Shown: one piece after another, positions 7,505-15,301 of the stretch
Numbering within the stretch: the stretch's first letter is position 1
How the letters are laid out: the number at the start of each line of letters is the position of its first letter
Assembly: GCA_947085255.1 (NCBI GenBank)
Contig: CAMTVQ010000010.1
Coordinates: 1-24,061 of the forward strand
DNA: 24,061 nucleotides
DNA from: CAMTVQ01 sp947085255
GTDB taxonomy: Bacteria; Bacteroidota; Bacteroidia; Sphingobacteriales; Sphingobacteriaceae
Reading direction: 5' to 3'
The notes under the pieces: model-generated
What the model saw: the letters and a program-made list of their open reading frames with translations, nothing else
What the model was told of the DNA's origin: nothing
The model's database searches: none
Made by a program: the position numbers and the translations under genes

Positions 7505-9190
7505 ATGAAGCGCACGCTAAAACAACAAGCCATTTTTGAGTTTATCGTATTTATAATCAGCATTGTATTGTTCAATATTATTGCTGCTTTTGTATTTACA
7601 CGCATAGATTTTACCAAAGAAGAACGCTTTTCTTTATCTGATGCCAGTAAAAACATGGCAAAGGAGTTAGACGATGTAGTGCTGTTTAAAATTTATTTAG
7701 ATGGTGATTTTCCTGCTGGATTTAAGCGCTTGCGTACGGCTACTAAAGAGTTGTTAGACGAGTTTAGAGCTTATTCGGGTGGTAATATTCAATACGAATT
7801 TATCAATCCTTCTGCCAATCCTGATCCTAAAATTAGACGTGATATATTCGAGCAATTATCGTCGCAGGGCTTAGAGCCTACCAATTTGCAAGTGCAAGAA
7901 GAAGATGGTAGTACTCAAAAAATAATTTTTCCAGGGGCATTGGTTTCCTTTGCAGGCAGACAAGTAGCTTTGCCTTTACTACAAGGACAAGCTGGTTTAG
8001 CCCCCGAAGAAGTGCTGAATAATTCGGTTCAAAACTTGGAATATGGCATTGCCAGTGCAATACGTAACGTAACCAGTGTAGAAAAACCCATGCTTGCCGT
8101 ACTGTTTGGGCATGGCGAGTTAGATACACTACAAATGGGAGATATTTTAGCCGATTTTAGGCAAATGTATAATGTGCGCCTTATTAGTTTACCTCGTTCT
8201 ATTCCCGAAGATTTAACCCGATTTAAGGCAGTTATTATTGCCAAACCTCAAACAGCGTTTGATGAAAAAGATAAGTTTAAGCTGGATCAGTATTTAATGA
8301 ATGGAGGGCGCATTTTATGGGTGTTAGATGCGCTAAATGCCGAAATGGACAGCATGTACGAAGGTAATTTGCTGGCTTTTTCTAAAGAACTAAACTTAGA
8401 TGATCAATTGTTTACCTATGGTATTCGGTTAAATCAGGATTTGGTGCAAGATCTTAATTGCTTACCTATACCCATTATTACGGGGCGTATAGAGGGCAAA
8501 CCGCAGCAGCAGTTATTGCCTTGGTTGTATTTTCCGTTAATCATTCCAGAGTCTAACCATCCTGTTGTAAACAATTTAGATGGCATAAAGGGGGAGTTTG
8601 TGAGCACTATTGATACTTTTAAAAAAGAGGGAATACGTACAACGGTGCTGTTGCATACCTCGGCATATACCAAGGTGCTAAAAGGTCCAGTAAGAATATC
8701 TTTATCTATGTTGGGTGTGCAACCCAACCCCGAGCAGTTTAATAAATCGAAACAGCCAATTGCCATATTGTCCGAAGGTAATTATACCTCTGTATTTGCC
8801 AACCGCCTTACACCATCGGCATTGGCGCAAATAAAATTTACAGATAAAAGCACCAAGCCAGGCAAAATGATTGTGATAAGCGATGGGGATATAATTAAGA
8901 ACTATGTTACCAAAAACGATTCGTTAATCTATCCATTGGGTTACGACAGGTTTACCAACCAAACGTTTGCCAATAAAAAATTCATTCAAAATGCGGTAGA
9001 TTATTTGATAGACGACTCGGGTTTAATAAGTGTACGGTCTAAAGAAATAAAACTACGTTTGCTTGATAAATCAAAAGTAAAAGCACAAAAACTAAAGTGG
9101 CAGCTTATCAATATGGTGTTGCCCATTTTATCGGTTATACTATTTGGCATGCTGTATTACCGCATTCGTAAACGCAAATACGCCGCTTAA
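7505..9190 (+). CDS. gldG: Gliding-motility ABC transporter auxiliary subunit GldG, 561 aa
   Basis: Accessory substrate-binding-like subunit of the GldAFG transporter. One helix near residues 10-32 (FEFIVFIISIVLFNIIAAF) anchors the N-terminus; the RIDFTKEERFSLSD start of the periplasmic domain is typical of GldG. The large central part is the ABC-type uncharacterised transport domain (PF09822) with KPMLAVLFGHGE and GGRILWVLDALNAEMDS. A second helix at ~533-552 ends in a basic tail (YRIRKRKY). It follows gldF by 19 bases and precedes a DUF4340 gene by 22, the common order in Bacteroidota outside the flavobacteria. Confidence 0.93.
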   Translation: MKRTLKQQAIFEFIVFIISIVLFNIIAAFVFTRIDFTKEERFSLSDASKNMAKELDDVVLFKIYLDGDFPAGFKRLRTATKELLDEFRAYSGGNIQYEFINPSANPDPKIRRDIFEQLSSQGLEPTNLQVQEEDGSTQKIIFPGALVSFAGRQVALPLLQGQAGLAPEEVLNNSVQNLEYGIASAIRNVTSVEKPMLAVLFGHGELDTLQMGDILADFRQMYNVRLISLPRSIPEDLTRFKAVIIAKPQTAFDEKDKFKLDQYLMNGGRILWVLDALNAEMDSMYEGNLLAFSKELNLDDQLFTYGIRLNQDLVQDLNCLPIPIITGRIEGKPQQQLLPWLYFPLIIPESNHPVVNNLDGIKGEFVSTIDTFKKEGIRTTVLLHTSAYTKVLKGPVRISLSMLGVQPNPEQFNKSKQPIAILSEGNYTSVFANRLTPSALAQIKFTDKSTKPGKMIVISDGDIIKNYVTKNDSLIYPLGYDRFTNQTFANKKFIQNAVDYLIDDSGLISVRSKEIKLRLLDKSKVKAQKLKWQLINMVLPILSVILFGMLYYRIRKRKYAA

Positions 9191-9212
9191 TCCTACCTTA
9201 TATATATTAATT

Positions 9213-10268
9213 ATGACTAAAAAGAACATCATTTATCTGCTTATTGTTGTGTTACTGGGCTGTATTACGTTTTATTTGTTAAAGCGTAACAATACAGGCA
9301 CAATGGGAAATTTGAAGGCTTTTTCTATTTCGGATACCAGCGCTATTACCCAAATTACCATTATTAATAAAGCCAATGCTAGTGTAATATTGGATAAACA
9401 GCCTGACGGTTGGTGGATGGTAAATAATAAATTTAGAGCGCGTAAAGACTTAATAGGATTGGTGCTGGATGCCTTAATGCGTATGGAAATTAAGAGCCCA
9501 GTACCCAATGCGGCGGTAGAAAACGTGATGAGAGACATGAGTGGTAGTTCCACAAAGGTTCAGGTTTTGGGTAAAGACGGGGTAATTAAAACGTTTTACG
9601 TAGGTGGAACAACGCAAGATGAGCTAGGTACCTATATGTTGTTAGAAGGGACTAAGCGTCCGCAAGTAGTGCATATTCCTGGGTTTAATGGGTACTTGTC
9701 GGTTCGTTTTTTTGTGCGTGATGCCGACTGGCGCGACCAAACGATATTCGACTATAAATCTCAAAACATCGATTGTATTACGGTAAATTATACCAATAAT
9801 CCCGCTGCTTCTTTTATGATTAAGGTAGTAAGCGAAGAAATTGCCCAAATAACCAATCTTGCTGGTGATACCGCAAAAGCAGAAATTGATGGCGATTTTT
9901 TCAGAAAATACCTACGTGGTTACCGCAATGTACAATATGATTTTTTAGCAGAAAAACAGCAACTTACAACTACACAGCGTGATTCTATACTAGCAACAGT
10001 ACCCTATTGTACTATTAGCGTAACTGGAAAAGACGAAAGCCAAGCAGCAGTAAGTTTATACTTATTCCCTAAAGCTATTCGCGAAGGATATGGCTTTGCC
10101 GCTTACGATAAACAGGGAAACCCGATAATAAGCGAGGGGGAACGGTTTTATTGTTTATTGCCTAACAAAAAGGAAGTGGCAGTGGTGCAAAATTATGTAT
10201 TTGCTAAGCTATTGGTAAGTTATCAGCAGTTTTTTGCTAGATCTAAGGCAACAGCTGCGCAGAACTAA
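9213..10268 (+). CDS. DUF4340-domain membrane-anchored protein, 351 aa, linked to gldFG
   Basis: I start at ATG 9213 (MTKKNIIYLLIVVLLGC), 22 bases after gldG; the longer frame would overlap gldG. A single N-terminal helix (residues 5-23) is followed by a mostly beta extracytoplasmic part with repeats of the DUF4340 type: ITQITIINKAN...PDGWWMVNNKFRARKDLIGLVLDAL and the later FYVGGTTQDELGTYMLLEG. DUF4340 proteins are frequently encoded next to GldG-like ABC auxiliary subunits, so a part in the same envelope machine is a fair inference, although it is not a classical gliding gene. The final ~20 residues are low in structure. Gene and family are well supported; its role is not established. Confidence 0.87.
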   Translation: MTKKNIIYLLIVVLLGCITFYLLKRNNTGTMGNLKAFSISDTSAITQITIINKANASVILDKQPDGWWMVNNKFRARKDLIGLVLDALMRMEIKSPVPNAAVENVMRDMSGSSTKVQVLGKDGVIKTFYVGGTTQDELGTYMLLEGTKRPQVVHIPGFNGYLSVRFFVRDADWRDQTIFDYKSQNIDCITVNYTNNPAASFMIKVVSEEIAQITNLAGDTAKAEIDGDFFRKYLRGYRNVQYDFLAEKQQLTTTQRDSILATVPYCTISVTGKDESQAAVSLYLFPKAIREGYGFAAYDKQGNPIISEGERFYCLLPNKKEVAVVQNYVFAKLLVSYQQFFARSKATAAQN

Positions 10269-10336
10269 TCTTTCCACAATCGTTTTCATTATCCGATTAT
10301 TCAATTAATTTTACAGTCTAATTTTAAAATTACATC

Positions 10337-11461
10337 ATGAAGTTTATAGTATCAACTTCCTCATTACTAAAGCAATTACAAATAGTTGACGGTGCTTTGA
10401 GCAGCAATACCGTTTTGCCTATACTCGAAAATTTCTTATTCGAAATAAAAGAAGGTAAACTCACTATATCGGCTACCGATTTGCAAACATCGATGACCAC
10501 CACTTTGCCAGTAGAGGCTAAAGACAATGGTAAAGTAGCTATACCTTCTAAAATATTATTGGATACGCTAAAAACATTTCCGGAGCAACCCGTAACTTTT
10601 TCGGTAGATACCACCACTTTTGCCATAGAAATTAATGCAGGTGAAGGTAAATACAAGCTTTCTGGTGAAAACGGAGAAGATTTTCCTAAAATACCAGCTA
10701 TAGAAGGGGCATCTTCTTTAACACTAAGTGCATCGGTATTGCAGGAGGCTATTAACAAAACCTTGTTTGCGGTAAGTAACGATGAGTTGCGTCCAGCTAT
10801 GACGGGTGTATTTTGCCAAATGACTACCGAGGGCATTACCTTTGTAGCCACCGACGCACATAAATTGGTGCGCTACCGCCGTACAGATGCTAAAGTAGAA
10901 AAGGAATCTTCTTTTATACTCCCTAAAAAAGCGCTTAGCTTGTTAAAAGAGTCGTTGCCGGTAGAAGATATGGCTGTAGAATTGCAATACAATTCTACCA
11001 ATGCCTTTTTTAGATTCAACAATATCGACCTTATTTGCCGTCTTATCGACGAGCGTTATCCTGATTACGAATCGGTAATTCCGGTAAACAACCCTAACTT
11101 GCTTACTATTGATCGTAACTTGTTTTTAAACTCATTAAAGCGTGTGGCTATTTTTTCTAACAAAACAACCCACCAAGTGCGCTTAAAAATAGCTGGTAGC
11201 GAATTACAAATTTCTGCCGAAGATTTAGATTTTCAGAACGAAGCACACGAGCGTTTAACTTGCGCATATACAGGCGAAGATATTGAGATTGGTTTTAATG
11301 CCCGTTTTTTGGTAGAAATGCTTAATAACATGAACGGCGAAGAAGTGCAACTCGAAATGTCGACTCCTAATAGAGCAGGTATATTGCTGCCTACCAACCC
11401 GGATAAAAACGAAAGTATTTTGATGCTGGTAATGCCGGTAATGCTAAATACCTACGCATAA
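10337..11461 (+). CDS. dnaN: DNA polymerase III beta subunit (sliding clamp), 374 aa
   Basis: Forms the ring-shaped dimer that holds the replicative polymerase on DNA. The three clamp domains can be followed: MKFIVSTSSLLKQLQIVDGAL start, ATDLQTSM, then ATDAHKLVRYRR in the middle domain, LICRLIDERYPDYESVIP, and the end MLVMPVMLNTYA, a close version of the usual clamp C-terminus. 374 aa is normal. It is not next to dnaA here but follows gldG-DUF4340 with a 68-base gap. A strong 16-bp hairpin ends the unit at 11481-11515. A long minus-strand frame inside it is a shadow. Confidence 0.97.
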   Translation: MKFIVSTSSLLKQLQIVDGALSSNTVLPILENFLFEIKEGKLTISATDLQTSMTTTLPVEAKDNGKVAIPSKILLDTLKTFPEQPVTFSVDTTTFAIEINAGEGKYKLSGENGEDFPKIPAIEGASSLTLSASVLQEAINKTLFAVSNDELRPAMTGVFCQMTTEGITFVATDAHKLVRYRRTDAKVEKESSFILPKKALSLLKESLPVEDMAVELQYNSTNAFFRFNNIDLICRLIDERYPDYESVIPVNNPNLLTIDRNLFLNSLKRVAIFSNKTTHQVRLKIAGSELQISAEDLDFQNEAHERLTCAYTGEDIEIGFNARFLVEMLNNMNGEEVQLEMSTPNRAGILLPTNPDKNESILMLVMPVMLNTYA

Positions 11462-11480
11462 TTTCCATTTTGTATACAAC

Positions 11481-11518
11481 AGCGCGGGGCTTGTACTTAG
11501 TACAAGCCCCGCGCTTCG
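11481..11518. terminator. Strong terminator hairpin between dnaN and the convergent haem-binding gene
   Basis: AGCGCGGGGCTTGTAC (11481-11496) pairs perfectly with 11500-11515 around a TTA loop. The following TCGTTTT is a modest U tract for dnaN. The hairpin ends six bases before the last codon of the minus-strand gene ending at 11521, so it probably serves both. Confidence 0.8.
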
Positions 11519-11520
11519 TT

Positions 11521-11985
11521 TTAGTTAAGTGCTGCGCGTTGCTGCTTCACCCAATTTACTAATGCTTGGCGTTGCTCGGTAGTTATTTTTGCTTCAGCAT
11601 GCATCCACGTATAAGAGTCGAGCGGCATTTCGTGTTCTTCTAGCATCTCTATACATTCTTCTAATTTATGGTCGGCTTTTTTAGCGCTATAAGTACCCCA
11701 TATTGAAAAATTTAAGTGCTTACGCCCATCATTTATATGTTGCTTAACCCACCAAGATACGGGTGCAATGCTGGTGTACCAAGGGTAAGCTGTTTCATGC
11801 GAGTGGCAATCGTAACAGGCTGTTTTTAACGTGTTTTGTATGGGTAAGGGGACATTGCTTACCACAATATAATCTTGAGCCGCATCAATGGGTGGATTCG
11901 TTTTATCTATCTGAAAAAACTGGCTAACAACAATAAGTATAATTAGTGCAAGGCTAACTTTTTTTAGGGTAATGGATTTAAGCAT
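11521..11985 (-). CDS. Haem-binding-domain (PF14376-like) c-type cytochrome-like protein, 154 aa
   Basis: Starts at ATG 11985 (MLKSITLKKV); the alternative GTG at 12009 would only add eight residues. Residues ~8-24 form one membrane anchor or uncleaved signal. After it comes a single covalent haem site ACYDCHSHET with Cys57, Cys60 and His61, then AYPWYTSIAPVSWW, DHKLEECIEMLEEHEMPL and a C-terminal helix TTEQRQALVNWVKQQ. This order, with a Met in the EMPL stretch as possible second ligand, is that of the small haem-binding domain found in many Bacteroidota. It should face the periplasm and handle electrons; the partner is unknown. The gene converges on dnaN and shares its hairpin. Confidence 0.87.
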   Translation of the reverse strand: MLKSITLKKVSLALIILIVVSQFFQIDKTNPPIDAAQDYIVVSNVPLPIQNTLKTACYDCHSHETAYPWYTSIAPVSWWVKQHINDGRKHLNFSIWGTYSAKKADHKLEECIEMLEEHEMPLDSYTWMHAEAKITTEQRQALVNWVKQQRAALN

Positions 11986-12154
11986 GTGCCAAATATAAAA
12001 GAATTGCACTATTTCTTTAACTGCGTTGGTATATTGTAAACCCTTCTAAATTTTAGACTGTATAAAAATTACAGATAGTTTAACTACAATAACAAAAAGT
12101 ACATTTTTTTAAAAAATGCTTTTGCGAATTTTCGTATTTTAAACGCTTAATTTA

Positions 12155-12661
12155 TTGCAAGATTTGAAAAAAATAAATTGTCTTATAGTTATATGTTTAT
12201 TGATTAGCTTGTTTATTTATATGTTTTATCGCACCGAGAAAACAGTGATTAATGAATTCTTTATTTCCATATTTTTATTTGACAAGTTTGTAGAATACCA
12301 AAATATCGTAAAAGAAATATTGCCTCTAAACAAACACATCATCTATTCGTTGCCAGAAGGGTTATGGGTTTTTTGTGTAAGCTTGACTTCAAAGCCCTTT
12401 TTTTTAAAAATTGGAAGCCGTGAAGTGGATTTACTTTTTCTTCCACTTATATTTTCAATAGGGTTAGAATTATTCCAACTACTTCAGCTAACAAATGGAC
12501 GATTTGACTTTTGGGATATTGGCTTTTCTGTTTTATTTTGGGGTGTTGCAAATCATTTGGTTGCTCAGAAATATAAAAGGCAAAATATTCTAAATCCTTT
12601 CACACCTAATAGTTTCATTTGTGTTTTAAGTTATCTCATCGTTTATTTAGCACACGCATGA
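12155..12661 (+). CDS. VanZ-like small integral membrane protein, 168 aa
   Basis: Four to five hydrophobic helices. The stretch GLELFQLLQLTNGRFDFWDIGFSVLFWGVANH follows the VanZ-type pattern (E-x2-Q ... GR-x-D-x2-D ... G). Function of this class outside vancomycin operons is not known. The only start that keeps the first helix is TTG at 12155, since an in-frame TAA is at 12140-12142 and no ATG lies between; the internal ATG at residue 23 would remove that helix. Its TGA stop overlaps the ATG of a 28-codon ORF. The base composition is poorer in G+C than in the flanking dnaN region. Confidence 0.7.
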   Translation: MQDLKKINCLIVICLLISLFIYMFYRTEKTVINEFFISIFLFDKFVEYQNIVKEILPLNKHIIYSLPEGLWVFCVSLTSKPFFLKIGSREVDLLFLPLIFSIGLELFQLLQLTNGRFDFWDIGFSVLFWGVANHLVAQKYKRQNILNPFTPNSFICVLSYLIVYLAHA

Positions 12662-12744
12662 AAATGGTTGAAATACAAGAGAATATAAAGTTTTTGAAGC
12701 AAAATAATTTTTTTCAATCACTACACAAACGGATATTCATTTGA
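12658..12744 (+). pseudogene. Tiny ORF coupled by ATGA to the VanZ-like gene, possibly a truncated downstream gene
   Basis: ATG 12658 overlaps the stop of the upstream gene as ATGA and opens 28 codons (MKMVEIQENIKFLKQNNF...), ending at TGA 12742-12744. The overlap looks like a normal operon junction, but the product is too short to be recognised. It may be the first residues of a gene whose rest has been lost, or a chance frame. Nothing else is visible up to 12837. Confidence 0.25.
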
Positions 12745-12837
12745 GGTATTCTAACTCTCCCCAATGTGTTGAACAGTGTTCGCCAATCAGCAAAATGCCG
12801 CTCGTCTTTTCGCTTTCAAAAAAATTCGGTGAATAGC

Positions 12838-14010
12838 TTAGGTAGTTTCATTTTTCTTAGCTGTCATTAGTCCTAGCATCATCACCAAAACGGATAGAAT
12901 TATTGTCTGTATGATGAGTGATTTATTTACGATTGAAATACTTTGCTCGGGCAGAATAGCTAAGAAAAGCAGTATGGTAATTAACCCTCTTGGTGCAACA
13001 AATAACAGAGGCGATGAAGGAAGTTTTGAAAATTTAAGTGCAATCCATCTAACTAAAATAATAGAAACAACAATTCCAGCTGCCCAAGGAATTGTTTCAT
13101 GATTTAGAATTTCATTGGCTTCCATCAGAAAACCGAATAGAAGAAAAAACAATGCCCGAATAAGAAATGTTGCCTCTGTTGTAATTTCCTTGAACTTCTT
13201 TACTTCTTTATCTAATTTTTCTGGTCGTAATTTTTCTATCCAGTTAAATCGTTTCAACTCGTCAAGGTTGCCAAGGAATAAGCCAAAAACAAGAATGAAG
13301 ATTAAGCCAGGCAAATGATACACTTTTGAAATCGCATAAATAAGAATGACCATTAGAATAATGGGTGTGAAGGTAATGTGATGCTTAATACGGCTTAATA
13401 AAAACGAAAGACCTAAAACAGCAATGAATGAAATCACAATGATAAGAAGCAATTGGAATGCAAAGTTCCCAAATGATTGTGCGTTTATTATTTGATTGAG
13501 TGCAATAAAATTGAAGAACAGCACACCGAAAATATCCGACAAACTACTTTCATAAATAATAAACTCTTTGTTGAAAGTAGAAAGATTTCTAACGCTTGGA
13601 ATAGCGATAGCGCTACTGATTACACAAAATGGAATTGCATTCACCAAAGCCATTTTATAGGAAAACTGCCCGAAGTAATGAAAAGCAAACGTAAAAATAA
13701 ATGCCAAAGCAAACATTGGAACGAGTGCATTGAGCAATGATTTTTTAATTACAGGGAGTTTGGATTTATTGAGTTGGAGTTCTAAGGAACCTTCCAATAC
13801 AATTAAGATTAAACCAATAGTTCCGAGTATTGGTAAAAGTGGATTAAGGTCAGGAATATGAATGTTGAACAGATCCACTGTATGTTTTACTACCCAACCC
13901 AGCAGCAGCAAAAGTATTACTGATGGAATTTTTGTAAGTGCCGAACTAATGTCAAAAACGTATGCTAGTAGTAGAAGCACACAAATAGTGATAATGATGG
14001 TTGTGGTCAT
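12838..14010 (-). CDS. Cation:proton antiporter (Na+/H+ exchanger family, CPA), 390 aa
   Basis: A 12-13 helix membrane protein of the PF00999 family. Recognisable are the first helices with TKIPSVILLLLLGWVV, the LEGSLELQ stretch after helix 3, SSAIAIPSVRNL in the crossover helix, and ESSLSDIFGVLFFN, which takes the place of the ESLLND-like ion-site motif. It lacks a C-terminal NAD-binding (TrkA-N) or other regulatory domain, so it is a bare transport core. It probably exchanges Na+ or K+ for H+ across the inner membrane. Its ATG (14010) is three bases after the stop of the broken phosphatase gene upstream, so they once formed an operon. Selectivity cannot be told. Confidence 0.9.
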   Translation of the reverse strand: MTTTIIITICVLLLLAYVFDISSALTKIPSVILLLLLGWVVKHTVDLFNIHIPDLNPLLPILGTIGLILIVLEGSLELQLNKSKLPVIKKSLLNALVPMFALAFIFTFAFHYFGQFSYKMALVNAIPFCVISSAIAIPSVRNLSTFNKEFIIYESSLSDIFGVLFFNFIALNQIINAQSFGNFAFQLLLIIVISFIAVLGLSFLLSRIKHHITFTPIILMVILIYAISKVYHLPGLIFILVFGLFLGNLDELKRFNWIEKLRPEKLDKEVKKFKEITTEATFLIRALFFLLFGFLMEANEILNHETIPWAAGIVVSIILVRWIALKFSKLPSSPLLFVAPRGLITILLFLAILPEQSISIVNKSLIIQTIILSVLVMMLGLMTAKKNETT

Positions 14011-14013
14011 TTG

Positions 14014-14439
14014 TTATTTAGTAAGGTTTAATAGTTCAGAAAAAATCGGCTTGTGAATTGCAATATCGGCATAACGGTTGACTAATTCGTCTTTAGAGCT
14101 AAATGCTATTCCAAGTCCTACCTCTTTTATCATGCAAAGGTCGTTCATGCTGTTGCCAATTGTGATTTCTCGTTTGATTAGGTATTTGTTTAGAACATCA
14201 AGCATAGCATTTGTTTTGCAAAGTGTGTGCTTGCACAAACTAGCCGGATTGCTGAAAAGAAAAAACGGAATTTTTACTTCGCCTCTGCAAATGCTGTTTG
14301 AGAATTTTAGTTCATTGGAAAGTGAAAAATTCATACCCAGTTTGATTTTGATGTGGTTGGTGATGCAATCGTAACTGTCAGAAATAATACCGACAATATA
14401 ACCTCGCTTCTTTAGTTCTGAAATAATTTTGTTGACGGG
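14014..14439 (-). pseudogene. 5'-truncated SerB-like HAD phosphatase remnant (~141 codons)
   Basis: The open stretch from 14439 to the stop at 14014 reads VNKIISELKKRGYIVGIISDSYD (HAD motif II serine), a motif III lysine region, and TIGNSMNDLCMIKEVGLGIAF (motif IV), then the AD-x-AI ending of phosphoserine-phosphatase-like proteins. An in-frame TAA at 14440-14442 closes it upstream, and the sequence beyond is the end of nnrD, so the N-terminal half with the nucleophile motif DxDxT is missing. Motif IV also has Asn where an Asp (GDS) is usual, a change explained by one G-to-A mutation. It therefore cannot be an active HAD phosphatase. An in-frame ATG at 14334 would give only 106 residues. Most likely a pseudogene. 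Confidence 0.8.
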
Positions 14440-14456
14440 TTAAGTGTCAAGCTAAT

Positions 14457-15290
14457 TCAGGACGAGACATTAGAATTTAGGGTTTGTTTAAATGCTTTAC
14501 CTATACATTCGGTAACATCAGAAATCAGTAAGCTTTCCATGCTTTGTTTTTCGAGTGCAATATCTGCCGCCAAGCCATGAAGAAAAACACCAATTTTTGA
14601 CGCCGTAAATGCATCATACGATTGTGCCAAAAAGGAGGTTATCATTCCAGAAAGCGCATCGCCCGAACCGCCTTTTGCTAATCCTGCATTTCCTGTGGTG
14701 TTCCAAAAAACATCAACCCCATTTGTTACCAACGTTTTATGCCCTTTTAAAACTATAATGATATTCAGCTCTTTTGCTTTTCGAATGGCGGTATCTGTTC
14801 TTTCGTCGGTGTTTTTATGAATGCCAAAAAGCCGATCAAACTCTTTTGAATGTGGTGTTAGTATTGTTTTCTGAGGAATTTTTTCAATTAAACTTTTATG
14901 CTCCGAAAGGATGTTCAGCGCATCGGCATCAAGCAATAACGGTTTGGCGTAATTCACTAAAATTTCGGTTAATAGTTCCTTTGAGGAGGTACTAACACCA
15001 ATTCCTGGTCCAATTCCAATTGCATCAAAAAAAGTATAATCTATGTATGTGTTTTCTCTAAAAATGAGTATTGCTTCTGGAATTGCTGTTTGAAGAATAC
15101 ATCGTTCTTCTGTTGGAATGCTTACTGTCAATAATCCTGCGCCCGAACGCAAACAAGCCCTAGCTGCAAGTACAGCCGCGCCCATTTTCCCTTTATCCCC
15201 AGCAACTAGTAAAGCATGACCATAATCACCTTTGCTGGAATTGGGTTGACGTGGTTTTATAAGTGATTTAATAGTAGTTTCCGTAAGCAT
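14457..15290 (-). CDS. nnrD: ADP-dependent NAD(P)H-hydrate dehydratase, stand-alone, 277 aa
   Basis: Repairs damaged NADHX/NADPHX by ADP-dependent dehydration. The ribokinase-like fold is clear: GDYGHALLVAGD at 21-32, AARACLRSGAGLLTV at 42-56, IGIGPGIG at 91-98, LDADALNIL, LTPHSKEF at 144-151, LKGHKTLV, and NAGLAKGGSGDALSG at 201-215 with catalytic Asp211. The N-terminal NAD(P)HX epimerase domain that is fused in many bacteria is absent, so an epimerase would have to be encoded elsewhere. Its stop abuts the truncated phosphatase on the same strand, with only 17 bases between. The Na/Pi-type gene precedes it by 11 bases, suggesting co-transcription. Confidence 0.93.
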   Translation of the reverse strand: MLTETTIKSLIKPRQPNSSKGDYGHALLVAGDKGKMGAAVLAARACLRSGAGLLTVSIPTEERCILQTAIPEAILIFRENTYIDYTFFDAIGIGPGIGVSTSSKELLTEILVNYAKPLLLDADALNILSEHKSLIEKIPQKTILTPHSKEFDRLFGIHKNTDERTDTAIRKAKELNIIIVLKGHKTLVTNGVDVFWNTTGNAGLAKGGSGDALSGMITSFLAQSYDAFTASKIGVFLHGLAADIALEKQSMESLLISDVTECIGKAFKQTLNSNVSS

Positions 15291-15301
15291 TTTGGGGTTC
15301 C

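Noticed and set aside
10330..10851. 173-aa minus-strand gene inside dnaN
   Set aside because: It is antisense to the well-conserved dnaN frame, with no start signal or recognisable domain; a shadow of dnaN codon usage.
11990..11997. Leaderless promoter for the haem-binding gene (TATATTTG on the minus strand)
   Set aside because: The -7 match is good, but it is only a few bases from the ATG and no -33 element lies at the right distance.
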